A stretch of DNA of 64,000 bases from AP-15 sp963738185 (GTDB lineage: Bacteria; Pseudomonadota; Alphaproteobacteria; ATCC43930; CGMCC-115725): contig CAVTVA010000003.1 in NCBI GenBank assembly GCA_963738185.1, positions 558,001 through 622,000 of the forward strand, in the 5' to 3' direction. A model generated the notes under the pieces. The model worked only from the letters and a program-made list of their open reading frames with translations. It was not told the DNA's origin and did no database searches. Shown in pieces: positions 19,171 to 27,236 of this stretch; the first letter of the stretch is position 1; the number at the start of each line of letters is the position of its first letter. Both the position numbers and the translations under genes were made by a program.

Positions 19171-19262
19171 TGTCATTGCGAGCGCAGCGAAGCAATCTGG
19201 CCCCGATTTCGGTGAAGCTGCACGAGATTGCCGCGTCGCCCGATGGGCTCCTCGCAATGACA
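19171..19262. repeat. Dispersed interrupted palindrome, family A (TGTCATTGCGAG ends), copy 1
   Basis: The element has terminal inverted repeats: TGTCATTGCGAG at 19171-19182 and CTCGCAATGACA at 19251-19262. Inner arms are GCGAAGCAATC and GATTGCCGCGTCG. A second copy with the arms in the opposite order is at 34056-34122, so the two copies are inserted in opposite orientation. It occupies the gap between mazG and the CoA transferase gene. Such elements are non-coding and probably spread by a transposase encoded elsewhere (inference). Confidence 0.8.
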
Positions 19263-19275
19263 GAGCTGCGCACAA

Positions 19276-20130
19276 TCAGCCGCCCGGCTTGCGCTGTGCT
19301 CGTTTGACCTCTTGCCACAGCGCATCGAGGGCGTCGAGGTCGGCGCCGATGCCGCGCTCCCGGGCGAGCGCCTCGACCGCCCGAAAGCGTCGCTCGAACT
19401 TCGCGGTGGCGCGGCGCAATGCCGCTTCGGGATCGAGATCGAGCTTGCGCGCGAGGTTGGCGGCGGCGAACAGGATATCGCCCATCTCGTCCTCGACCCT
19501 CGCCGGATCGGCCCCGCCATCCAATTCGGCCCCGCCATCCAATTCGGTCCCGCCATCCAATTCGGCCTGCAGCTCGGCGATCTCCTCGGCGAGCTTCTCG
19601 ATGACCGGCGGCGCCGCAGCCCAACCGGAGCCCGGCCAGTCGAACCCGATCCGCGCCGCGCGCGCCTGGATCTTGGCGGCGCGGAGCAGGGCAGGGAGGG
19701 CCAAGGCCACCCCGTCGAGCACGCTCTCACGCGATCCGGCGGCTTGGGCGCGCTCCCGGCGCTCCGCGGCCTTGTGCTCCTCCCACGCCTGGGCCTGCGC
19801 CGCAGCGCTCGCAATTTCGGCATCGCCGAACACATGAGGATGGCGCCGCACCATCTTGTCGGCGATCGCCGCGGCGATATCGTCGAACCCGAACAGGCCC
19901 GCTTCCTCGGCCATCCGCGCGTGAAATACCACCTGGAGCAACAGGTCGCCGAGCTCGTCCTTCAACGCCGCGATGTCGCCGCGCGCGATCGCGTCGGCGA
20001 CCTCGTAGGCCTCCTCGATCGTGTAGGGGGCGATCGTCGCGAAATCCTGTTCGCGGTCCCACGGGCAGCCGCGCTCCGGGTCGCGCAATAGCACCATGAT
20101 CGCCAGTAGCCGGTCGAGCGATCGGCTCAT
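19276..20130 (-). CDS. mazG: Nucleoside triphosphate pyrophosphohydrolase
   Basis: 284-residue MazG with two tandem all-alpha NTP-PPase domains; it hydrolyses NTPs to NMP and pyrophosphate and limits mutagenic nucleotides. The ATG at 20130 (MSRSLDRLLAIMVLLRDPE) starts the protein in register with homologues; the longer reading to 20355 adds no family sequence. Domain 1 carries CPWDREQDF, EEAYEVADAI and DELGDLLLQVVFHA (metal ligands E, E, E, D). Domain 2 has EEIAELQAEL and DEMGDILFAAANLA. Between the last two motifs is a threefold hexapeptide ELDGG(T/A), from an 18-bp triplication. The start codon overlaps the upstream GNAT stop (ATGA). Confidence 0.93.
   Translation of the reverse strand: MSRSLDRLLAIMVLLRDPERGCPWDREQDFATIAPYTIEEAYEVADAIARGDIAALKDELGDLLLQVVFHARMAEEAGLFGFDDIAAAIADKMVRRHPHVFGDAEIASAAAQAQAWEEHKAAERRERAQAAGSRESVLDGVALALPALLRAAKIQARAARIGFDWPGSGWAAAPPVIEKLAEEIAELQAELDGGTELDGGAELDGGADPARVEDEMGDILFAAANLARKLDLDPEAALRRATAKFERRFRAVEALARERGIGADLDALDALWQEVKRAQRKPGG
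19511..19564. repeat. 18-bp tandem repeat, three copies, inside mazG
   Basis: Three adjacent 18-bp units (GCCCCGCCATCCAATTCG, with one mismatch in the third unit) begin at 19511, 19529 and 19547. In frame they encode ELDGGA/T three times in the loop between the second-domain metal motifs of MazG. The length is a multiple of three, so the reading frame is kept. Confidence 0.95.
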
Positions 20131-20570
20131 CGGGTCTCCGGGGTCAGGCGCTTTTTCATAAAGAGACGCTGGTGATCGGGCGGATAATCGAGCGTGCCGT
20201 AAATCTGGTAGCCAAAGCGCGGATAAAATTCCGGGCCCTGAAACGAAAACGTGTCGAGCATCGCCGAGTGGCAGCCGAGCTCGACGGCGCGCTGCTCGGC
20301 CAGGGCCAGCAGCTGGCTGCCGATGCCTCGGCGCCGCAAATCGGCGTGCACCCAAAGCTCGGCGACAAACAGCCAGCCGGCGTATGTCGTGCCGACCAGC
20401 CCGGCCATGATCTGGCCGCCATCATCGCGCACGAAAAAGCCCATCCGTGAGAAGCCGGTCTCGCCGAGAAATTCACGGTTGTACGCGTCGAGCGCAACCC
20501 CGAGCCGGTCCCAATCCGCGGCCGAAGGCCGATCCTCGATCGTGAGCCGCAATCCGGCAGGCAGGTCCAC
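20127..20570 (-). CDS. GNAT-family N-acetyltransferase
   Basis: 147-residue acetyltransferase. The GTG at 20570 is preferred because AGGAG lies six bases upstream; the frame stays open further but overlaps the divergent PCMT-like gene. The acetyl-CoA site is VHADLRRRGIGSQLLALAE (Q/RxxGxG/A motif about residues 80-98), preceded by the core strand GWLFVAELWV. The C-terminus FSFQGPEFYPRFGYQIYG is typical of members acting on small amines or peptides; the substrate is unknown. Its stop overlaps the mazG start (ATGA), so the pair is translationally coupled. Confidence 0.85.
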   Translation of the reverse strand: MDLPAGLRLTIEDRPSAADWDRLGVALDAYNREFLGETGFSRMGFFVRDDGGQIMAGLVGTTYAGWLFVAELWVHADLRRRGIGSQLLALAEQRAVELGCHSAMLDTFSFQGPEFYPRFGYQIYGTLDYPPDHQRLFMKKRLTPETR

Positions 20571-20582
20571 CAGCCTCTCCTG

Positions 20583-20591
20583 TGCTATAAT
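20583..20591 (+). promoter_or_regulatory. Extended -10 element (TGCTATAAT) ahead of the PCMT-like gene
   Basis: TGCTATAAT matches the extended -10 consensus TGnTATAAT exactly and lies 43 bases before the ATG at 20634. No convincing -35 is seen, which is common for extended -10 promoters. It falls between two divergent genes in otherwise GC-rich DNA. Transcription would start near 20598 (inference). Confidence 0.5.
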
Positions 20592-20633
20592 GCCGCAGCC
20601 AACATAAGCCGAGGGTCGCGGAGACCATAGCAG

Positions 20634-21494
20634 ATGGAACCGCCGGAGCTGGAGATTGTCCGCCGCGCTTATGCGATGCAGGTCATGGCCGCCGCCGGGG
20701 TCGCCGATGCCCGCGTCGAAGCGGCCTTTGCCGCGGTCCGGCGCGAGCATTTCCTCGGCCCCGGGCCATGGCCGATCCTGCGCTGGCGCGGCCCAGCCCC
20801 GCGCTACGCCACGACACCGAGCGCCGATCCGGTCTATCTTTACATCAACAACGTGATCGGCATCCTGCCCGAGCGCAACCTCAACAACGGCGAGCCTTCG
20901 CTGCACGCCGTGCTGATCGCCGCCGCCGCGCCGCAAGCGGGCGAGCACGTCGTCCATATCGGCGCCGGAACCGGCTATTACACCGCGATCCTGGCCGAGC
21001 TGGCCGGCGCTTCGGGCCGGGTGACCGCGATCGAGCTCGATCAGGCACTTGCCACGCGATGCCAAAGCAATTTCTCAGAACGAGCGAATGTGCGGGTCAT
21101 CACCGGCGACGGCACGCGGGTCGCGTTCGACCCGGCCGACGTGATTTACGTCAATGCCGGGGCGACGCGGCCGGCCGATCCCTGGCTCGACCGGCTCAAC
21201 GAGGGCGGCAGGCTCATTCTGCCGTTGACCGCACAGGGCGATCCGCGCGTCGATGCCCGGCGTGGTGCTGTGTTCCGCATCGAACGCCACAGCGCCGATT
21301 TCCTGGCGCGCCGGATTTCGGCCGTCGCGATCTTCCCCTGCGCAGGCGGTCGCGGCGAGGCGTCCGAGCGGGCGCTCGCCGAAGCCCTGGACAAGGGCGG
21401 CGCCGAGCACGTGACCCGGCTCTACCGTCGCGACGACCTGCCTGCCGAGCAATGCTGGCTGCGCGCGCCAGGCTGGTGCCTCGCCTATTATTGA
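20634..21494 (+). CDS. Protein-L-isoaspartate O-methyltransferase-like SAM methyltransferase
   Basis: 286-residue class I SAM-dependent methyltransferase of the PCMT family. The SAM motif I is VVHIGAGTGYYTAILAELAG (about residues 106-124), motif II ends in the acidic AIELD, and the post-I region GDGTRVAFDPADVIYVNAGA matches PCMT. A helical N-terminal segment (RRAYAMQVMAAAGV, RREHFLGPGPW) resembles the substrate-positioning region. It is about 70 residues longer than classical Pcm and lacks the canonical S-x-P-x-x loop sequence, having NLNNGEPSLH instead. It may therefore act on a different substrate (for example erythromycin-esterase-associated PCMT-like proteins). The gene is isolated on the plus strand. 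Confidence 0.85.
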   Translation: MEPPELEIVRRAYAMQVMAAAGVADARVEAAFAAVRREHFLGPGPWPILRWRGPAPRYATTPSADPVYLYINNVIGILPERNLNNGEPSLHAVLIAAAAPQAGEHVVHIGAGTGYYTAILAELAGASGRVTAIELDQALATRCQSNFSERANVRVITGDGTRVAFDPADVIYVNAGATRPADPWLDRLNEGGRLILPLTAQGDPRVDARRGAVFRIERHSADFLARRISAVAIFPCAGGRGEASERALAEALDKGGAEHVTRLYRRDDLPAEQCWLRAPGWCLAYY

Positions 21495-21498
21495 GTGC

Positions 21499-22140
21499 TC
21501 AGGACGGAGTTCGGTCCCAAGGGATGACCGTGAGCTCGGGCCAGATCGCCTGAGCGCGCAGCGCCTTGCGCGTGTGCGATGCGGCGTTGTCGAGGGCTGG
21601 GTTCGGCCGGATCACCATCGCGAACACATCGTCGAGGCCGAACGGCGCCGCCACGTCGAGCCGGCCATCATCCTCGAGCCGCACGCCGACCGCCTGAACG
21701 ACCGAGGCGTAATACGACAATGCCGCATCGGCCGAGAAGAGTTGCGGGTAGGGGACGCCAAATCGCCCCTCGAACCACAGATGCACGCGCGCCTGGTTGC
21801 GCGTCTCGACCGGGCCGACGCAGCCTTGGGTCGCGGCGTCAGCCCGGCGGATCACCGCATCCTCGGCCGTCCAGGAGAGATTGCGGTCCTCAAAATAGAT
21901 CAGGTCGTAATCCTTGATGCCGGTGCGCGGCGGGCGGCCGGTCAGAGCGTTCCAGACGGTCTGGTAAAGGCAGCCGGCGACCAGCCGCCACTGCGGCAGC
22001 CGCAACATCCGGATCGCCGCGAGCAGGCGCATCAGATCGCGGTCGTCGCGGATGATCTGCTCGAAGCGCAGCGCCCGAGCCTGGGCCGGCGCATCCACCG
22101 TGCCGCAGGCGCAGTCGGCAAAATCCGCGGGAAGTGTCAT
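21499..22140 (-). CDS. Nucleotidyltransferase-like protein (NTP_transf_6 / DUF925 type)
   Basis: About 213 residues. The conserved part starts FEQIIRDDRDLMRLLAAIRM and continues LPQWRLVAGCLYQTVWNAL and GIKDYDLIYFEDRNLSW. The last has the D-x-D-like acidic pair of the nucleotidyltransferase fold. QARVHLWFEGRFGVPYP and the closing FAMVIRPNP are also family-like. The start is uncertain: ATGs at 22140, 22164 and 22197 are in frame and none has a clear ribosome site. The outermost one overlaps an AT-rich palindrome that looks regulatory, so an inner start is preferred. It follows the MBL hydrolase gene. The physiological substrate of the family is not known to me. Confidence 0.78.
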   Translation of the reverse strand: MTLPADFADCACGTVDAPAQARALRFEQIIRDDRDLMRLLAAIRMLRLPQWRLVAGCLYQTVWNALTGRPPRTGIKDYDLIYFEDRNLSWTAEDAVIRRADAATQGCVGPVETRNQARVHLWFEGRFGVPYPQLFSADAALSYYASVVQAVGVRLEDDGRLDVAAPFGLDDVFAMVIRPNPALDNAASHTRKALRAQAIWPELTVIPWDRTPS

Positions 22141-22194
22141 CGCTAATTGGCAGGCGGGTGACATTTTGATCGGGCGCCCACGGCCGTTTTGTCG

Positions 22195-22210
22195 CATAAT
22201 ATATATTATG
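22195..22210. promoter_or_regulatory. Perfect 16-bp AT palindrome between two genes
   Basis: CATAATATATATTATG is a perfect palindrome in a locally AT-rich tract (with TTTTCC and AATAATTACC beside it) in a genome that is otherwise near 70% GC. It sits between the MBL hydrolase stop and the nucleotidyltransferase. It could serve as a -10 region or operator for the latter. This is inference from composition and symmetry only. Confidence 0.4.
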
Positions 22211-22234
22211 GAAAATAATTACCGCGCCGGCGGA

Positions 22235-23008
22235 TCACGGGTCCGGCAATTCGATGACCAGGCCGTCCTGGCCGGGCTCGACTCCCTCCGGCAATTCGGC
22301 GCTGAGCTCGCGGTAATCGAGGCTCTGCTCCATATGCGTCAGCACCGCGCGGCGCGGGCGCACCTGCGCGATCCAGCCGAGCGTCTTGTCGAGATGGCTG
22401 TGGGTCGGGTGCGGCGCCCGCCGAAAGCAATCGACAATCCACAGCTCGACCCCCTCGACCGCGGCAAAGGCGGCGTCGTCAAGCTCGGTGACATCGGTCG
22501 AATAGGCCATCGGCCCGATGCGAAACCCCAACGTCGTGCTGAACCCGTGATCCTGCGCAAACGGCACCACCGGGACGCCGCCGATCGCAAATCGGCCGGC
22601 GATCTCGTGCGCTTCCAGGGTCGGCTTGTAATAGCGGCCCGGCTCGCTGACCGGCTCGAGCGCATAGCCGAAGCGGCGGCGGATTTCCGCCAAGGTCTTA
22701 TCGTCGGCCCAGAGCGGGATCGGCGCGCGCATCAGCCGGTTGATGGTGCGCAGATCGTCGATGCCGTGCAGGTGGTCGGCATGGGCGTGGGTCATCAGCA
22801 CCGCGTCGAGCCGCGCCACCCGCGCATCGATCAGCTGCTCGCGCAGATCGGGCGAGGTGTCGATCAGGATTGCCAGCCCGCCGATCTCGACCAAGAGCGA
22901 CGCCCGGCGGCGGCGGTTGCGCGGATCCCTGGGGTCGCACCGGCCCCAGTCGGGGCCGATCGTCGGCACCCCGGTTGACGGGCCGCAGCCGAGGATCGTG
23001 ACCCTCAT
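22235..23008 (-). CDS. MBL-fold metal-dependent hydrolase (PhnP-like)
   Basis: 257-residue metallo-beta-lactamase-fold hydrolase. The metal-binding motif is THAHADHLHGIDDL (HxHxDH, about residues 74-79). Further ligands are QDHG, YSTDVTEL (bridging Asp) and a C-terminal THMEQ. The N-terminus ILGCGPSTGVPTIGPDWGRCDP resembles PhnP-type cyclic phosphodiesterases. In many alphaproteobacteria this gene follows tatD, as here, where the ATG at 23008 overlaps the tatD stop (ATGA). A phosphodiesterase role is likely but the physiological substrate in this context is unknown. Confidence 0.88.
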   Translation of the reverse strand: MRVTILGCGPSTGVPTIGPDWGRCDPRDPRNRRRRASLLVEIGGLAILIDTSPDLREQLIDARVARLDAVLMTHAHADHLHGIDDLRTINRLMRAPIPLWADDKTLAEIRRRFGYALEPVSEPGRYYKPTLEAHEIAGRFAIGGVPVVPFAQDHGFSTTLGFRIGPMAYSTDVTELDDAAFAAVEGVELWIVDCFRRAPHPTHSHLDKTLGWIAQVRPRRAVLTHMEQSLDYRELSAELPEGVEPGQDGLVIELPDP

Positions 23009-23796
23009 GCGGCAGGCGGCCCAGACGAAGGTGGTGCGGCTTTGGCGAACAGACGGAAAAAATTGGCGCTGGTCGCTTCCGCCAGGGTCTCCCGTTCAAC
23101 CCCTTTGAGCGCCGCCACCGCGGCCGCCGTCGCCGCGACAAAGGCCGGCTCGTTGCGCTTGCCGCGATAGGGCACCGGGGCAAGATACGGGCTGTCGGTC
23201 TCGACCAACAGCCGCTCGAGCGGCAGGTCGCGCACGATCGCCCGCAGCTCGTCGGCGTTTTTGAACGTGACGATGCCGGAAATCGAAACATAAAAGCCGA
23301 GCGCCAGCGCCGCCTCGGCCAAACCGCGTCCACTTGAAAAACAATGCAATACGCCCGGCGGCGGCTGTTCAGCTTTAAGAATATCCGCTATCTCGTTGTC
23401 CGCTTCCCGGGCATGGATGATCAGCGGCAGCCCGGTGGCGTGCGAGGCCGCAATATGGGCGCGAAAGACGCGCTCCTGAATGTCGCGCGGGCTCAGATCA
23501 TAGTGAAAATCGAGCCCGGTCTCGCCAATCCCGATCACCTTGGGGTGCGCCGCCAGGGTCGTCAGCTGTTCGGGCAGCAATGCCGCGTGATCCGCCGCCT
23601 CGTGCGGATGCGCGCCGACCGAGCACCAGATTGCCGGATCTGCTTCGGCGATCGCGCGCACACCGTCGAACTGGTCGAGCCGGGTGGCGATCGTCAGCAT
23701 CGTGGCGACCCCCGCCGCCCGGGCGCGCGCGAGCACCGCCGCGCGCTCGGCCGCGAAATCCGGAAAATCGAGATGACAATGGCTGTCGACCAGCAT
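23005..23796 (-). CDS. tatD: TatD-family metal-dependent deoxyribonuclease
   Basis: 263 aa. The ATG at 23796 gives the family start MLVDSHCHLDFPDF. Metal and catalytic motifs: DSHCHLDF, GIGETGLDFHYD, LIIHAREADNE, VLHCFSSGR and VETDSPYLAPVPYRGKRNEP, in the usual order and spacing of amidohydrolase-type TatD/YcfH nucleases. It lies between metG and the MBL hydrolase in one minus-strand run, the standard alphaproteobacterial order. The frame stays open upstream into metG, but only because of the frameshift in that gene. Confidence 0.95.
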   Translation of the reverse strand: MLVDSHCHLDFPDFAAERAAVLARARAAGVATMLTIATRLDQFDGVRAIAEADPAIWCSVGAHPHEAADHAALLPEQLTTLAAHPKVIGIGETGLDFHYDLSPRDIQERVFRAHIAASHATGLPLIIHAREADNEIADILKAEQPPPGVLHCFSSGRGLAEAALALGFYVSISGIVTFKNADELRAIVRDLPLERLLVETDSPYLAPVPYRGKRNEPAFVAATAAAVAALKGVERETLAEATSANFFRLFAKAAPPSSGPPAA

Positions 23797-23819
23797 CGCC
23801 GCCCTGCCCTTCGCGCCGG

Positions 23820-25356
23820 TCATGCCGGCGGCGCGTCGACAAATCGCGGAAAAATACCCGACGGCTTCGGCAAGCGCGTGCCCGGAACCAGCGGCGCTGC
23901 TTCGACCGCGGCAAAGTCGCGCGAGGCCGCGGGCACTGCGAGCTGGTCGAGCAGCTGTCCCGCCGCAGCCGGCACAAAGGGTTGCAGCAAAATCCCGAGA
24001 TGTCGGATGACCTCGGCGAGGGTGTAGAGCACGGTTCCCATGCGCGCCGGGTCGCTGCGCCGCAATGCCCAGGGGGCCTGCTCGTCGACATAACGGTTGG
24101 CCGCGGCGACGACCCGCCAGATGGCCTCGAGCGCCAGGTGAAACGCCTGATCTCTCATATGGATACGGACGTTTCCTAACAACGTGCGTGCACTGTCGCG
24201 CAGAGTTCTGGTCAGCGGCTGCGAGCGAGCCCGAAGCCGGCAGGAGCGCGCCGCAATCGCGGTTGACCATGACCAGCACGCGCTGCGCTAAATTGCCGAA
24301 ATCGTTGGCGAGATCGCCATTCAGCCGCGCCACGACGGCGCGGCGCGAAAAATCGCCGTCGCTGCCGAACGGCAATTCGCGCAGCAGAAAGTAGCGCACC
24401 GGGTCTACGCCGTAGGTATCGACCAGCTGCTGCGGCGGGACGAAGTTGCCGAGCGATTTCGACATCTTCTCGCCTTCCACGGTCCACCAACCATGGGCGA
24501 AGACGCGGCGTGGCGGCTCCAGCCCCGCAGCCATCAGGAACGCCGGCCAATAGACCGCATGGAAGCGGACGATGTCCTTGCCTACAACATGAAGGTCTGC
24601 GGGCCAAAGGTTTGAGAAGGAGTATCCTTGGACGTCGGGATAGCCGGCGGCAGTGATGTAGTTGATCAGCGCGTCGAGCCAGACATAGACGACGTGATCT
24701 GGGTGGCCGGGAACCGGCACCCCCCAGGTGAAGCTGGTGCGCGAGACCGACAGGTCGTGGAGCCCGCCTTTGATGAAGCTGATCACCTCGTTGCGCCGAC
24801 CGCGTGGTGCAACGGCGTCGGGATTGGCCTCGTAATAGGCCAGCAGACGGTCCTGCCAGGCGGACAAGCGAAAAAAGTAATTCTCCTCTTCGAGCCATTC
24901 GACCTCGGCGCCCGACGGCGCCCGGCCGCCGACCAGTTCGCTCTCCTCGTAAAAAGCTTCGTCGCGCACCGCATACCAGCCGGCAAAGCGGCCGAGATAG
25001 ATTTCGCCCCGCCGCTCCAATTCCTGCCACAGCGCCTGCACCGCCCGCGTGTGGCGCGGCTCAGTGGTGCGGATGAATTCATCATGCGAGACGTTCAGCA
25101 GCCGGGTAACCTCGCGGAACCTCTCCGAGTTGCGATCGGCGAATTCCTGTGGCGAGACACCGGCTGCCGCCGCCGATTGCGCGACTTTCTGGCCGTGCTC
25201 GTCGGTCCCGGTCAGGAATTTGACCTGATGCCCGTCGAGCCGCATAAAGCGCGCCAGCGCGTCGCAGGCCACCGTGGTGTAGGCGTGGCCCAGATGCGGC
25301 AGATCGTTGACATAATAGATCGGCGTGGTGACAAAATAGGGCCGCGGCGCGCGCAT
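23820..25356 (-). CDS. metG: Methionyl-tRNA synthetase, one frameshift
   Basis: Charges tRNA-Met; essential. About 511 aa after removing one extra base (1537 nt). The HIGH motif is PHLGH near the N-terminus (TTPIYYVNDLPHLGHAYTT), GTDEHGQKV follows, and the KMSKS loop is GEKMSKSLGNF. The connective peptide lacks zinc cysteines. The anticodon-binding domain (DQAFHLALEAIWRVVAAANR, DEQAPWALRR) is read in another frame from about 24204 on, where an extra T splits AAC-CTG-CGC. ATG at 25356 is preferred (GGAGAGG six bases upstream); another ATG adjoins at 25359. A true null is unlikely in an essential gene, so the lesion is probably a sequence error. Confidence 0.93.
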
Positions 25357-25441
25357 CATCCTCTCCAAAACCCAGATATGGGCCGGGGCCGCCGGTAATC
25401 CACCGGTGAGCGGCGGGTCCACCTGCGAGTGGCGGGTGTTT

Positions 25442-26566
25442 CTAGCGCGCCGCCGCTTCGATGGCAAAGAATGCGCCGAGCAGCACCTGTTTGCGGTCGA
25501 GGTTGAGCTCCTGCGCGGCGGCAAAATCGCCGGCGATTTTTGCCTGCAAGGCAGCCCAGCAGGCCGGGCTCGCGGCAGCGGCCAGAGCCTCGATTGCGGC
25601 GTTCTCGCCGGCGACGGTTTGGCGCTGCGGAAGCGGGCCGGGGCCGGGCACTCCAGCCGCCGCGAGCCGGGCGAGGAACTGCGCCAACAGCTCTTCGGTT
25701 GCGCGGTAGGCATCCTCGGCATCAGGGCGGGCGAGCCGGTCGGCCAGCCCATGCAGCCCGCCGACATCGATCCGCGGCACCTGCGCCAGCACATCGAGCA
25801 CGGCGCGATAGAGTGCCAGCCCGCCGCCATCGGCAAGGCCGAGCGCCCGCCCGATGCTGCCGCCGCAGAGTGCGGCGAGCGCGTCGGCCTCAGCCGCGTC
25901 TAACTGTGGGCGGTATCGCCGGATCAGCCCGGCCGCGACCGGCTGCGGCAACGGGGCGAGCCGCAGCCGCCGGCAGCGCGAGCGGATCGTCGGCAGCAGC
26001 CGGCCAGGGTTGTGGCTGACCAGCAGCAGCAACGCACGGCCGGGCGGCTCTTCAAGGATTTTGAGAACCGCGTTCGCCGCACTGCGGTTCATCTCCTCGG
26101 CGCCGTCGATGACGACGATGCGCCACCCCTCTTCCGCCGCCGTCAGCCGGAAAAATCCGATGATCTCGCGCGCATCCTCGGCCACGATCTCACCGCGCAG
26201 CCGCCGGCGCCGCGGGTCCCAGGCGCGCTCGACCGTCAGCAGATCGGCGTGGCCGCCGGCCGCCACGCGGCGGAACACCGGGTGTTCCGGATCGACCGCG
26301 AGCCCGGTTTCGACGGCACCCCCCAAGAGGCTAGGGCCTTCGCGATGATCGCCTTGGGCCAGCACAAAGCGGGCAAAGCGAAACGCCAGTGTCGCCTTGC
26401 CGATGCCGCGCGGCCCGGCCAGCAGGATCGCATGCGGCAGCCGCCCGGCCCGGTAATGCTGCTCGAGCTCACGCGCGGCGCTCTCGTGCCCAACCAGATC
26501 CTGGTTCGCCCGCGGCGTCGGCGCGGCGCCCTCCGCTTCGCCCGTGGCATCGGCTCCACGCGCCAT
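25442..26566 (-). CDS. holB: DNA polymerase III subunit delta-prime
   Basis: 374-residue AAA+ clamp-loader subunit. It starts at ATG 26566, 13 bases after tmk; longer readings overlap tmk. N-terminal GHESAARELEQHYRAGRLPH and Walker A-like GPRGIGKATLA (about residues 40-60), EIIGFFRLTAAEEGWRIVVI and the conserved ILEEPPGRALLLLVSHNPG with sensor SRCRRLRL are clear. The zinc-binding cysteines found in many HolB/DnaX proteins are absent, as in other alphaproteobacterial members I recall. It lies between tmk and metG, its usual neighbours. Confidence 0.92.
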   Translation of the reverse strand: MARGADATGEAEGAAPTPRANQDLVGHESAARELEQHYRAGRLPHAILLAGPRGIGKATLAFRFARFVLAQGDHREGPSLLGGAVETGLAVDPEHPVFRRVAAGGHADLLTVERAWDPRRRRLRGEIVAEDAREIIGFFRLTAAEEGWRIVVIDGAEEMNRSAANAVLKILEEPPGRALLLLVSHNPGRLLPTIRSRCRRLRLAPLPQPVAAGLIRRYRPQLDAAEADALAALCGGSIGRALGLADGGGLALYRAVLDVLAQVPRIDVGGLHGLADRLARPDAEDAYRATEELLAQFLARLAAAGVPGPGPLPQRQTVAGENAAIEALAAAASPACWAALQAKIAGDFAAAQELNLDRKQVLLGAFFAIEAAAR

Positions 26567-26579
26567 CAGGGAGGCGCCG

Positions 26580-27230
26580 TCAATCCTCAGCCGGCGCCCA
26601 CACGACGCCGAGCCGGTGCGCCACGGCATTGGCCACGGCGCGATGCACCGCCTGGTCGTTGCCCGTGGCGTCGATCAGCACGCAGCGGCCGGGCTCTTTC
26701 GCGGCGATCTCGCGGAAGCCGCGCCGCAGCCTTTCGTGAAAGGCGGTGTCGAGCCGCTCGAAGCGGTCGGCAAGCCCTGGGCGCGATGTAGCGCGGGCAA
26801 GGCCGATCTCGACCGGCACGTCGAGGATCACCGTCAAATCCGGCGCAAAGTCGCCAAGCGCAAACCGATGCAGCATCGCGATGTCCGCCGGCTCCAGCCC
26901 GCGGGCGTAGCCCTGATAGGCGAGCGTCGAATCGGCAAAGCGGTCGGACACAACCCACACTCCCCGCGCCAGCGCCGGCTCGATCAGCCGCATCACATGG
27001 TCGCGCCGCGCCGCCACGAACAGCAACGCCTCCTGCTGCGCGTCCCAGCGCGCGCTGTCGCCTTCGAGCAACAGCCGCCGGATCGCCTCGGCCCCGGCCG
27101 ACCCGCCCGGCTCACGGGTCGCCAGCGCGGCGATCCCGGCGCCTTCGAGCGCGCGCACAAGCAGCGGCAGCTGCGTTGTTTTGCCCGCCCCTTCCCCGCC
27201 TTCGAGGGTGATCAACCGGCCCCGCGCCAT
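26580..27230 (-). CDS. tmk: Thymidylate kinase
   Basis: 216-residue dTMP kinase. P-loop GGEGAGKTTQ (about residues 11-20), dTMP-site REPGGSAGAEAIRRLL, DR(Y/H)-type motif SDRFADSTLAYQGYARGL and the lid region ATSRPGLADRFE are present at normal spacing. It starts 6 bases after the dacC stop and ends 13 bases before holB, so expression is probably coupled to the cell-wall and replication genes of this run. Confidence 0.96.
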   Translation of the reverse strand: MARGRLITLEGGEGAGKTTQLPLLVRALEGAGIAALATREPGGSAGAEAIRRLLLEGDSARWDAQQEALLFVAARRDHVMRLIEPALARGVWVVSDRFADSTLAYQGYARGLEPADIAMLHRFALGDFAPDLTVILDVPVEIGLARATSRPGLADRFERLDTAFHERLRRGFREIAAKEPGRCVLIDATGNDQAVHRAVANAVAHRLGVVWAPAED

Positions 27231-27236
27231 CGTTCT

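Noticed and set aside
19108..19275. N-terminal extension of the CoA transferase to 19275
   Set aside because: The extra residues are the translation of the family A repeat, and GTG 19107 has a good ribosome site.
23005..25836. A single 943-codon MetG-TatD fusion
   Set aside because: Between the two the frame is not family-like, and the metG anticodon domain is found intact in another frame, so it is a frameshift artefact.
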